From Yamagishiella unicocca (taxonomy: Eukaryota > Chlorophyta > Chlorophyceae > Chlamydomonadales > Volvocaceae), in assembly GCA_003116995.1 (NCBI GenBank), contig BDSL01000023.1:930001-994000 (forward strand): a stretch of 64,000 nucleotides of DNA. Reading direction: 5' to 3'. Of this stretch, positions 46,008 to 55,365 are shown piece after piece. How positions within the stretch are numbered: the first letter of the stretch is position 1; every line of letters begins with the position of its first letter. Made by a program: the position numbers and the translations under genes. The notes beneath the pieces were generated by a model that saw only the letters and a program-made list of their open reading frames with translations, ran no database searches and was not told where the DNA came from.

Positions 46008-47025
46008 GGTGCATCTTGTGCCTGCGACCACCACTGTCACTGCTGAACAAACCGCCCGTGCGTATTTTGACAACGTTGTCCGCCTGCACGGAGTGCCTTA
46101 GTCGGTCGTTTCCGATCGTGGGCCGCAGTTCGGTAGTAAGTTTTGGGCCGCTTTGGGTGACTTGGTCGGTACTCGTGTGAACCTGTCCACGGCATACCAC
46201 CCCCAGACTGATGGGCAAACTGAACGCATGAATCGCACTCTAGGTGACGTACTTCGCAACTTTGCCGGCTTGCACCCTGACACGTGGGATACACACTTGG
46301 CTGCTGCTGAATTTGCCATGAACAATGCTGTCAATCGTTCAACTGGGCAGTCCCCGTTCTTCCTGAATTACGGATTTCACCCGGCGACTCCTGTGTCCCG
46401 TGAGCTTGACATTCCGGTGCCCGCAGCGAAGGCTTTCGTTGAGTCTTTTGTCACCCGCCTGTCTGAGGCCAAACGATGCTTGGAGGCTGCGCAACAGCGT
46501 ACTACGGCGTACTACAACCTTGGCAAGAAGGACATCACCTTTGCTGCGGGTGATCAAGTCCTACTGAGCACGAAGAACTTGCGCTCCTTGTCGGGTACGC
46601 GTAAACTTCAGCCACGCTGGATTGGCCCTTTCGCTGTTAAACGCATGGTTGGGAATATGAATGCGGCTGTTGAACTCATCCTGCCTGCGGTCTTGCGCAT
46701 CCATCCCACTTTCCATGTTTCCTTGGTGCGACCGTACCGGGCGCCAATTGACACTGGACCATCTGACACTGAGCACCCCTCGGCAGTTGAGCCGCCTCCC
46801 ATAACCTGGGCCGCCGCCGAACCTCTGTTTGCCGTTGAGCGTGTACTGGACCACCGCATACGCCGCCCAGGAAAAGGTCGCCGTCGCCGGTCTGTCCATG
46901 AGTACTTGGTCAAGTGGAAGAACTACTCGTCTGAACATAACAGCTGGGAACCTGCGCGCAACTTTACCCCTGACATGAAACCTGTGCTTGACGCGTTTCG
47001 CAGCCGGGAGCGTGACGTTTTTTAG
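46008..47025 (+). pseudogene. Integrase C-terminal half with chromodomain, interrupted
   Basis: The longest open part is 46153-47025. An in-frame TAG at about 46099-46101 lies between the residues preceding SVVSDRGPQFGSKFW (second catalytic Asp region of the integrase) and the upstream fragment. Downstream are the integrase Glu region (AYHPQTDGQTERMNRTLGDV), the post-catalytic core, a Gly-Pro-Phe (GPF-type) module (WIGPFAVKRM) and HPTFHVSLVRPY. The end is a chromodomain (FAVERVLDHRIRR, VHEYLVKWKNYSSEHNSWEP). Chromodomain integrases of chromoviruses direct insertion to histone-modified chromatin. The N-terminal zinc-binding part and first catalytic Asp are absent, so the protein cannot be functional. 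Confidence 0.9.
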
Positions 47026-47060
47026 TCAATCCTGTGGCGACGCGGGGACGCTTCGTCCTG

Positions 47061-47073
47061 GAAGGGGGATAGT
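47061..47073 (+). promoter_or_regulatory. Polypurine tract
   Basis: GAAGGGGGATAG immediately before the 3' LTR, the usual primer for plus-strand synthesis. Confidence 0.7.
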
Positions 47074-47493
47074 TGTTGTATTACGGTACCAGTTAGGCCT
47101 GTCAGTCTCCCTTGCCTACTCACTGCTTACTTCCTCTTACTTATCCTTACATCACTTAACCTTACTTACTCTTGCCGACCGGAGTCTTATCTGGCCGTAA
47201 CTAACTTAACTGCATCTTACTTGCTTGTGGTTCGACGTTACTGAACGTCGACCCACGGGGCTTCGCACCTTTGCGTCGCCGTGACACTGGTCACTGGTAG
47301 GAGTCTCCTTGACTTCCGTCTTGCTTATCTATCGGTTGATACCTAGCGGTCTTCGCCTGTCGCTGACTGTAGCGGGTTCGCCGGTCGTGCTGTACGACCG
47401 CCCGCCAGCGGAGCCCTTCGCTCTAGCTTATCTTTGGCACTTCGCCCAACCGGTAGTTATCTCTACCACCCCTAAAGGACTGGTGGTACAACA
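47074..47493 (+). repeat. 3' LTR
   Basis: 420 bp; differs from the 5' LTR by a 4-bp insertion (GCTT type) and a handful of substitutions. Confidence 0.95.
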
Positions 47494-47498
47494 CCCAG

Positions 47499-49752
47499 CC
47501 ACGGGGAGGGCCCCCTAGCGGAGCCTTCGCCAACGCGGATATGCAGTCCTTTTTTACTCATGTTAGTCCGATCACACACCACCCAAACATGTCGCGAACT
47601 TACCGCCTCAACTTTATAAAATCAGTTTTCGACGTTGTGTGTATATCCTGTCAGCTACAATGATTGCGGGCTTTGCGAACAGGTCAGGACATTCGGCCGT
47701 TTGCTGCGTTTGCTTGATCTCAACCCACGTCCTCAGGGTTAATAGGTAACGCGTGGTTTTTGGCAGTCTTATCTTGTTTCATTGCTCAGCACGCGCCCGC
47801 CCTCCCTCCTGGTGACGCGCTTTATTTGCCCACCTTCTCTTCTCTCTGTTGGTATACATCCGTCCTGAGGACGTTTGGCACAGTTCGTGTAACATCACAA
47901 CGGCAATCATCTACGTCGCAAGTTAGCGTTATATAGGAATTGTACGTAGGCCGTGCCCCAGCTACATGCTAGAGGCGGATACAGCAGCAGGTGGGCGGGC
48001 TGCGGTCGAAAAAATACATGCTTTGGGGAAATCGGGAAAACGTCGCGACTAAGAGTGAGGGAACAGCACTGTATGTCACGAAACAAATCGCGACTAAGAG
48101 TGAGGGAACAGCACTGTATGTCACGAAACAAATCGCGAAAGAGGGCTTGCGATGCGTCAAGAAACATTGGGAGAAATAAAAATGGAAGAAAATGATTTCA
48201 AACTATGTACGTCGGCAAAGCGCGGGCATCACGTACGGTACATGTGGCGCTAACACACTCCTCGGGGCTCTACTGGCAATGCATAATGGGTCATCTGATA
48301 CTTCCCTTTGCTGGCCGGTTATTCGGGTGGGGCGTTTTTTCAGGTGGGTGGTGGCCCTGAGCCCGTCGGTCCGGACTGCTGGCGGCTGTTCCTGCCTGTT
48401 TTACTTCCGGCGGTGGGCCTAGAGATGCCTGGGTTGTCCAGGTTTGCCAGGGCCTCGGCAGCCTCTGGCGCGGCGGTATGTCCTGCTTCTGGGTTTTGTT
48501 TTTTTGGCTTTTTGGTTTGATCTTTGTTTTCGGTGACACATGTACCTTTTCGGGCGTCTGCTGGCTGCTAGCGCTGGCTTGTCACCCGATGCGATCTCTG
48601 TATGGGTCCTGTCCTGGGTTAGCCTGGCGTCTTTGTGGTTTTCGAGAGGCTTTCCTGTGCCCTTGGGGGCGTCTGCTGGGCTCAGCGCCGGCTCGCATAT
48701 GGTGAGGCCACGTACGCCCATGGGCCCTTCGTTCTTCGTGCATGTCCTGGGTTCGCCCGGGCTTGAGGCCACTGTAACGTCTTGTTAGTACAGGCAAGGC
48801 TCGTACCGAGGGAGGGAATAAGAACCCAACAGGTGCTGAACAGATGGTCACCATAGCATGTAGGCTCCTGCGTACAGTAGTTCCCTTACAACCAGGCCGC
48901 AGGCCGCCGCCAACAACAATGCCCGAGCGATGGTTCTACATTTTGGGCATTGGGTTTCGGGCAGGGCCTGATGTGGAGCTCTGTCGTCTAAGCAGCCTGT
49001 CACGCCACCTCGTGTGCTTGCCATATTATGTGGTGAACGCGCTATTTTAGGCTTTTCGAGTACTGTTTGTGAGTACCGGGGGTTCGGCTGCGCTAGGCGT
49101 GACCTGGGCGGGCTTCCCTGGAGCGTTGAGACTGGCGATAAGGCCAGCATCAGTGCGAGACCAGTTATCTGCGTCTCGCACTCTGTGGTGTACAGACACT
49201 GAGTAGCATACAGAACGCAGAACCGGTTGAGGAGTCGTGAAATCCTATTTGTAACCTTTCGCATCGCAAATCTGTGAACCCCGGACGCCCTTACCTGGAG
49301 GCAGCTGAGGCTAGCCGGTCCTACCTAGGGTGCGTAGTCTTTCCCAGTGCGAGACGCAGATATTTATCGCTGTCGTCGTCGTCGTCATCGTCTCCAAGAG
49401 TGAGTCGCGCCCAGCGCGAAGTTCTGGCCCCAGGCCTTGGACAGCGGGAGTCAAGCTCTCGTTCATCAGTGTGGAAATAGGCCCCAGGCCTTTCGTGTGC
49501 TTTCGTCTTACGGGCCCAAGGCCTGATCCGAGACTCAAGATCGCCGTTGCGCTCGCCCACTTCTGCAGTGTCCGAGCATCTACGCAACAAGAAGTCTTTA
49601 GAAGAGCATATCAAGGAAGGCGCCAAGCGCCGCATCCCTTCGCCCCCGCGAGCGCCCAAGGCGCCAAGGCTTAGCAAGCCTTTCCTGCGGCCGAGCTTTG
49701 AGGTCCGGAAGGAGAGCGTGACGGTTGTGGGCTGCCCCATTCCGCCGTTCCA
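47499..49752. other. Region between the two retroelements, no gene recognised
   Basis: It contains a 45-bp tandem repeat (48043-48140). The G/T-rich stretch at 48.3-48.8 kb ends in GCCACTGTAACG, similar in style to CCCACTGTAACG at about 20.16 kb, possibly retroelement 3'-end debris. The last 400-500 bp before 49753 may be the LTR or leader of the second gypsy element, but no matching copy was found downstream. Confidence 0.35.
48043..48140 (+). repeat. 45-bp tandem repeat, just over two copies
   Basis: Unit core TCGCGACTAAGAGTGAGGGA + ACAGCACTGTATGTCACG; the second copy is perfect and a third starts and breaks off. Confidence 0.95.
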
Positions 49753-50892
49753 GTGCAGGCAGCCAGCAGCGGCTACTACTCAGACGGTGAGATGGAGCAG
49801 CTGTCCTCGTCTTATGCAGCCTCGCGCGCCTGGCCCATGGAGCCATGGAGCCACGAGTCTCTCCCGGCGATGAAACGCTACGTTGAGGAGCTCGTCCTGC
49901 AGGCCAGCAGCAGGCATCGCTTTCCGTATGACCAGATCCCGGCGCAGTTTATGCTCGACCGTCTCAACGAGGCGCCCAAGCTGGGCTCGCGGTTTGAGCA
50001 TTACCACGGTGATGTACGCGACCTGCTGATTGCCAAGGCCACCCAGTGGCTGCAGGCCAAGCCCGGTCAAGCCATGGCAACCCTGTACGGCCATCACCTC
50101 GCACAGTACTACTTGGAGCAGCTGCAACAGCACTTCGAGCCTGAGAAGAAGGCCGACTATCGGCAGCGCTACGCCGTCCTCAAGCAAGGCAACATGGCAC
50201 CGACTGCCTATCTTCAGGAGGCGCTCACATACAGGCCGTACCTGGGCATCAGCGACTATGAATTTGCCGCCAACTTCGTCAAGCGTCTGGATCCGGTGGT
50301 CAACGAGCGCGTGCTGTCCAAGTGGGGCCTAGTCACGCAGGAGGAGTGGTTTGGGCGCATCAGGGAGATTGCCGCCGACGCCGAGGTCGCATGGAGCAAC
50401 CAGTGCTACGCGGCGGCAGCAGCGGTTTCAACGCAGCCTGGCGCCATGCCGGCTGCTCGCCCGTCTTCGTCAGCGGCATCAGCAGCCCAGCCGCCCCAGG
50501 CGGCACGCTCCGGCAGCAGCAGCAGCGTGAGCCAGCAGCCTTCCACAAGCACAGCGTCGGCGGCCAGCGGTGGCTCGGCCAGGCAGGCGCGCGCCAAGCT
50601 GTGGTGCAACAACCATGGCTGGAACCTGAGCCATACGACCGAGCAGTGCAAGCGTGGGGGAGTGGCACTGGCCACCACGGGCGCGTCCCTCAGTGTCGAG
50701 CAGCTATCGGGACTGTTTGAGCAGCTCCTGGTCAGCAAGGGCCTGTTGCCGGCAGGCTCCGTCATGGCAACTGCGTCTGCGCCAGCCACCAAGTGGCAAG
50801 CGGACCAGGGCCGGCGACAGCAGCCCCTCCAGCAGCAGTGTCAGCCGATCGCCCAGCAGCAGCAGCAGCAGCAGCAGCAACCGGCGCAGGCG

Positions 50893-50924
<32 letters not shown>

Positions 50925-51390
50925 GGGCGGCGCAGGTGGCTTCCGCCCGCGCTGCGAGTATTGCGCACGCCCGCACTCCGGGGTGTGCTTCATCCGCAAC
51001 CCAGAGATGGCACCGCCTGGCTACCGGGCTCCCTCGGGTCTGCTCCAGGCAGCGTTTGACAACAACCTGCGCACATATCGGGCGCAGCAGAATGCCGGCG
51101 GCGCTCAGCAGCAGCAGCCCGCACAGCAAGCCCAAGTGGCGCAGCAGCCCTCCGCAGCGGCCATGGCACATTTTGAGGATGACTTTGCGGAGGAGCTGTA
51201 TGCGCCGGGCCACCCGGCGCTTGTCACGTATTGTGAGGCGTCCAGTCACAGCGAGTACAGCGTGAGCCCCCAGGGCTTCGGCGCAGCCTGCACCACGCTC
51301 AAGAAGCAGCAGGTTCCCATCAGCTTCACACCGGCGCCCATTCCGGAGCTTAAGTTCGATGTGCCCAAGGCGCGCAAGATTCCCAGGTAG
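49753..51390 (+). CDS. Gag-like protein (truncated by a frameshift)
   Basis: 545 codons from an ATG at 49753. The N-terminal half is helical capsid-like sequence (RFEHYHGDVRDLLIAKATQW, YYLEQLQQHFEPEKKADYRQ, AYLQEALTYRPYLGISDYEF), typical of Ty3/gypsy Gag with its retrotransposon-gag fold. Around residue 283 there is a variant zinc-knuckle (WCNNHGWNLSHTTEQCKRGG). Long Gln runs and a second Cys/His cluster (CEYCARPHSGVC) follow. The last roughly 60 codons lie in the left arm of an inverted duplication. Compared with the right arm, 13 nt are missing at about 51388, which shifts the frame into the TAG at 51390. Gag builds the virus-like particle in which reverse transcription happens. Confidence 0.85.
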
Positions 51391-52059
51391 GCAGCGTCCC
51401 AACGGTGGCGGCCAAAGTTAAGATAACCGTCCCGGTAGCCCTAAGCGGCTTAGCAGATCTCGAGGCGCGGCTCACGAAAGGGCTCGCGTCTGCGTTTGGC
51501 CAGTCGGCCTGGCAGCCGGGGTGGTCAGAGGAGCAGGACAGTAGCCCGTCTGCGGCCCAGCCGCAGTCATCCGCCAGCAGCAGCGACGGCGAGCAGGCAG
51601 CGGTGGCAGCAACGGCCAAAGTAGAGCCGGCGGCGAGCCACCGCTGCCTGCTCGCCGTCGCTGCTGCTGGCGGATGACTGCGGCTGGGCCGCAGACGGGC
51701 TGCTGTCCTGCTCCTCTGACCACCCCGGCTGCCAGGCCGACTGGCCAAACGCAGACGCGAGCCCTTTTGTGAGCCGTGCCTCGAGATCTGCTAAGCCGCT
51801 TAGGGCTACTGGGACGGTTATCTTAACTTTGGCCGCCACCGTCGGGACGCTGCCTACCTTGGCGACGCCGCTGGGAATCTTGCGCGCCTTGGGCACATCG
51901 AACTTAAGCTCCGGAATGGGCGCCGGTGTGAAGCTGACGGGAACCTGCTGCTTCTTTAGCGTGGCGCAGGCTGCGCCGAAGCCCTGGGGGCTCGCGCTGT
52001 ACTCGCTGTGACTGGACGCCTCGCAATACGTGACAAGCGCCGGGTGGCCCGGCGCATAC
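51198..52059. repeat. Inverted duplication (409/422-bp arms, 31-nt spacer) in the second gypsy element
   Basis: The left arm 51198-51606 and right arm 51638-52059 are near-perfect reverse complements; the right arm has 13 extra nt (within the run after GATTCCCAG). Spacer 51607-51637. The right arm is followed by a second copy of most of the spacer, so the inverted segment looks inserted into an originally continuous gag-pol sequence. Confidence 0.95.
51610..51636 (+). repeat. 27-bp direct repeat, copy 1 (in hairpin spacer)
   Basis: CAACGGCCAAAGTAGAGCCG + GCGGCGA, identical to 52060-52086 at the far end of the right arm. Confidence 0.95.
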
Positions 52060-52086
52060 CAACGGCCAAAGTAGAGCCGGCGGCGA
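52060..52086 (+). repeat. 27-bp direct repeat, copy 2 (after right arm)
   Basis: Identical to 51610-51636. Together they bracket the right arm of the inverted duplication. Confidence 0.95.
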
Positions 52087-52448
52087 AGCACCGCGCGGCC
52101 AAAGATGTTGAATATTTTGTGAGTGGCGACCCCAAGGGCGCCTTCGACACCATCATCAGTCTCACACTGCAGCGCAAGCAGCAGCTGCTGGCAGCAGATG
52201 CAGAGGCCAGTCGCTATTTTGGCACACCTCAGCACATGTTTTACTATGCCGAGGGCAGTGTCAGCATCAGCAGCAAGGGCGGAAGCAGCACTAGCTTCTT
52301 CCCACGCAGCCTGCGTGATCACAGTGCAACCATCAACCTGATCACGCAGGGGATGGTCGAGGCGTACGGGCTACCCGTGCGCCCCACAAGCAAGCAGCTA
52401 GCAACAGGCGGGGATCAGGTGGAGGTGACGCACGAGCTCGTCCACTAG
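52070..52448 (+). pseudogene. Aspartic-protease-like remnant
   Basis: The open frame after the inverted duplication reads AAKDVEYFVSGDPKGAFDTI and later LRDHSATINLITQGMVEAYG, then a stop TAG at 52446. The latter matches the retropepsin active-site region in outline (Asp, then A-T-x-N-L-I-T), but the catalytic D-S/T-G triplet is not intact: D-H-S is found. It was probably once continuous with gag and pol. It overlaps the frame of the right arm and is separated from pol only by the TAG. Confidence 0.55.
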
Positions 52449-52457
52449 CAGCTCAGC

Positions 52458-55100
52458 ATGTGCCTGCTGCCTGGGTCACGGCACTCAGTGCGCCTACCCA
52501 TGACGCCCACGCTGGTCGTCAAGAACACACCGCTGTTCGACTTTTTGGCGTCCAACCCTCAGATGCACGTGGTGGCCGATTTCGTCACCACCTATCCCGT
52601 GCCGCAGCTTCATTTCCGGCCCAACGTGCTGGAGCACCCAAAGCTGCTGGTCACGATCCTCATGCGCAACGCCCCAGGTGTGCGCCCCGCTTCGGTTAAC
52701 TGCTTCGTCGCCTGCTGTTCCAGCTTCAGCGAGGCCATCGACACGAAGCTGGGGGGGGGGAGGGACAGCAGCGGCGAGCCTCAGCAGCAGCAAAGCAGGA
52801 GCCCCAGCACGGTCAAGCCGTCGAGCTGCTCCTGCCATGCCTCATCAGCAGCAGAGCCCAGCGTTGGTGGCAGGCCCCAGCAGCATCTCACCAGCTCCGA
52901 GGTCATTAATCCGGCAAGTGAATCCGCCCAGCACACGGACACGTTCAGCCCCAGCCCCGACTGCAGCAACGCGGCCAAGCCGCACGGTGGGGGTCTGATG
53001 GGCGAGCTTCAGCAGCAGACGAGCAGCAGCCCAAGCACGGTCAAGCCGTCAAGCTGCTCCTGCTGCGCAGAGGAGCTCAGCGCGGATGGTAAGCCTCAGC
53101 AGCAGTCCATAGGTCCCGACACTGGCGATTCGGTCCACGCGAGCACGGGCGCCGCCAGCAACACGGTCAAGCCGCGCGGCGGCGTCCTGGCTGTCACGTG
53201 GGCCAGCGGGCAAGCAAACAAGGTGGCTGAGGCGCTTCACCAGCAGCTCAGTAAGGAGCCAGTCTACAAGGAGCCCGAGCGCCCAAGGCGCGAGGGTAAG
53301 CGCAAGAAGCGAGGAAGCCGTCCGCAGCCCATTATCATCAGCGCCAAGCGCACCTGGTCAGTGGCACTCTCACTCGTTCTTGTCACAGCCCTCCTGCTCG
53401 CGTTCTCCATTGGCGTTGGAGCCACCGGCGGCTCCCATTACGGTACGGAGGGGCTTCAGGCCATGCAGCAGGTTGAGATGGTCGGTGCGGCTCTGCACGG
53501 CATTCCTTTCAGCTTCACGGGGAGCAGATCGAGCTCGCACTTAGGCTACGGCACTGGCCAAGCCAGCGCACTAGCCGCCGTCGATGGCTACTCTTTTGAT
53601 GGCCACCTGGCGGCAACCGCCCATGAGTCTTATGAGAAGGACCCAGAGGGTGGCTGGATCTGGGGCAATGCGAGAGAATTCGACCCTGCGCTCAAGGCGC
53701 AGCTTCAGGCGACGGTACGCGAGCATAAGGGCTCAGCGTTTGCTTACAGCATGGACGAGTTACCAGGGTATTGTGGTGATATGGGGCCATTTCGGCTCAA
53801 TCTAACAACCGCCAAGCCGGTCATCCAGTCGCCACATCGCTACAGCCCCAAGGAGACCGAGATCATCCGTGAGAAGGCGGCCGAGTTATTGAAGCCTGGC
53901 ATATGTGTAGAATGGACTGGCCCTATGCTTGCCGCCATCAACCCGGTCATCGCCGCCAAGAAGGACGAGGCCACCGGTCTCTGGACTGCGGCGCGCATGG
54001 CCCAGGATTATCGTCCCGTCAACAAGGTGACTGAGCCGGACAAGTATGGTCTGCACCGTCCCGAGGACATTTTTCAGCGCGTTGGCAAAGCGCGTTTCTT
54101 TTCCAAGTTGGATATGCGCCAGGGCTTCCTTCAGATTCCAATTCATCCTGAGGATCAAGGCAAGACGGCGTTCTGGTGCGGAAACCGCCTTATCGCCTAT
54201 ACACGCATGCCCTATGGCCTCAAGAATGCGTCAGCAGCTTTTCAGCGCCGCATGGACTACGAGCTGCGTAAGGCTGGGCTGGATCAATGGGCCGTAGCTT
54301 TTATCGATGATTTACTGATAGCTACCGACACTGCTGAGGAGCACGTGGAGGTGGTAATTCGGGTTTTGAATGTTCTCAATGCGTGTGGGCTCCGGGCTCA
54401 CCCTGACAAGTCCATCTTCGGAGCCGAGGTGGTGGAGTATTTAGGTCATAACCTCTCTTCGTTTGGTATCTCGCCTCATCACGCCAAGGTCGCCGCCATC
54501 CTGGCTCTGCCGCCGCCCAAGAACGTTTCAGAACTGCATACCCAGCTTGGCTTCGTAAACTATTACCGGTGCTACATCCCAAGGATGAGCGAGCTGGCGG
54601 CGCCCCTCAACCACCTGCTCAAGGCAGGTGTACCGTGGCAGTGGGGTCCGGAGCAGGAGCGTGCGCATGCCTCTCTCAAGGAGATCATTTCGCGCCCTGA
54701 CGTTGTTCTGAGGCGCATCGACTACAGCAAGCAGTTGATTCTTCACACAGACTTCTCCAATCGGGGCATCACAGCGGTTTTGGGTCAGCTGGATGACAAC
54801 TGCAACGAGTATATGTGTGCGTCGATCAGCCGTTCTTTGAACAAGCATGAATCCAACTACAGTTCTTACAAGGGGGAGATGTTGGCCGCGGTCTGGGCCA
54901 TGAAAATGTTCAGGCATCATTTAGTAGGTTCTGATGAGCCATTCAGGCTGGTGACTGACCATCAGCCGCTTCTTTACCTTATGAGCTCCGAGGGCTTAAC
55001 TGGTCAGTATGCGCGCTTCGCGTTGGTACTTCAAGAGTACAACTTCACAGTCGAGCATCGTCCTGGAGTGCTGCATCAGAATGCGGATGTGCTATCGTGA
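52458..55100 (+). CDS. Pol: reverse transcriptase and RNase H of the gypsy-like element
   Basis: 880 codons. Residues 1-290 are Ser/Gln-rich with two imperfect repeats that share SPSTVKPSSCSC. A strongly hydrophobic segment (SVALSLVLVTALLLAFSIGV) at about residues 300-322 looks like a membrane helix, which is odd for this position. The reverse transcriptase follows: YSPKETEIIREKAAELLKPG, FFSKLDMRQGFLQIPIHPED, TRMPYGLKNASAAFQRRMDY, and the catalytic FIDD at residues 615-618 (usually YxDD/FxDD). YLGHNLSSFGI starts the connection. RNase H begins with LHTDFSNRGITAVLG, has E in YSSYKGEMLAAVWA and D in LVTDHQPLLYL, and ends HRPGVLHQNADVLS before TGA. All core catalytic residues appear present. No start codon need be native here: the frame is normally a read-through or frameshift product of gag. 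Confidence 0.92.
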   Translation: MCLLPGSRHSVRLPMTPTLVVKNTPLFDFLASNPQMHVVADFVTTYPVPQLHFRPNVLEHPKLLVTILMRNAPGVRPASVNCFVACCSSFSEAIDTKLGGGRDSSGEPQQQQSRSPSTVKPSSCSCHASSAAEPSVGGRPQQHLTSSEVINPASESAQHTDTFSPSPDCSNAAKPHGGGLMGELQQQTSSSPSTVKPSSCSCCAEELSADGKPQQQSIGPDTGDSVHASTGAASNTVKPRGGVLAVTWASGQANKVAEALHQQLSKEPVYKEPERPRREGKRKKRGSRPQPIIISAKRTWSVALSLVLVTALLLAFSIGVGATGGSHYGTEGLQAMQQVEMVGAALHGIPFSFTGSRSSSHLGYGTGQASALAAVDGYSFDGHLAATAHESYEKDPEGGWIWGNAREFDPALKAQLQATVREHKGSAFAYSMDELPGYCGDMGPFRLNLTTAKPVIQSPHRYSPKETEIIREKAAELLKPGICVEWTGPMLAAINPVIAAKKDEATGLWTAARMAQDYRPVNKVTEPDKYGLHRPEDIFQRVGKARFFSKLDMRQGFLQIPIHPEDQGKTAFWCGNRLIAYTRMPYGLKNASAAFQRRMDYELRKAGLDQWAVAFIDDLLIATDTAEEHVEVVIRVLNVLNACGLRAHPDKSIFGAEVVEYLGHNLSSFGISPHHAKVAAILALPPPKNVSELHTQLGFVNYYRCYIPRMSELAAPLNHLLKAGVPWQWGPEQERAHASLKEIISRPDVVLRRIDYSKQLILHTDFSNRGITAVLGQLDDNCNEYMCASISRSLNKHESNYSSYKGEMLAAVWAMKMFRHHLVGSDEPFRLVTDHQPLLYLMSSEGLTGQYARFALVLQEYNFTVEHRPGVLHQNADVLS

Positions 55101-55365
55101 CATCCCGTGCCCAGCACCATCGATGGCTCCGGGGCCCGCATCGACGTTGACACAGCGGAGGTTACCGTCACGCCTGCCGCCCTGGCGTCCAGCGCCAAAG
55201 CCTGTGAGGTTCGAAGTGTAGCCCTTGCATCCGCCCATCGGGTCGCTTTCTTCAGTGAGGATTTCTTACCGTCTCCCGAGGAGATGGCGTCTGGCTGGAA
55301 TGGCTGGGCTTATGAGGCTGCGTTTCCGCCGCCCAACGATCCAGCTGAGGATGTAAGGGTGGAGC
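55101..55365 (+). other. Deleted/frame-shifted front of the integrase
   Basis: Between RNase H and the integrase core only about 265 bp remain. They encode (in another frame, from 55107) VTVTPAALASSAKACEVRSV and a Trp-rich stretch, but no HHCC zinc finger and no first catalytic Asp. At least several hundred bp of a standard integrase are missing. Confidence 0.6.

Larger units (their letters stand above)
44937..47493 (+). mobile_element. Defective Ty3/gypsy chromovirus-type LTR retrotransposon with internal hairpin
   Basis: Complete boundaries: two direct LTRs (44937-45352 and 47074-47493) starting TGTTGTA and ending TACAACA, flanked on both sides by the 5-bp target duplication CCCAG (44932-44936 and 47494-47498). 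A primer binding site follows the 5' LTR and a purine tract precedes the 3' LTR. The internal part is only about 1.7 kb: a 296-bp inverted duplication and then the C-terminal half of the integrase with a chromodomain. Most of gag and all recognisable protease, reverse transcriptase and RNase H are missing, so it depends on other copies for mobility. The LTRs differ by about six substitutions and a 4-bp indel, suggesting a fairly recent insertion. Confidence 0.95.

Noticed and set aside
51567..52322. 251-codon minus-strand frame resembling Gag
   Set aside because: It is the right arm of the inverted duplication read backwards, not an independent gene.
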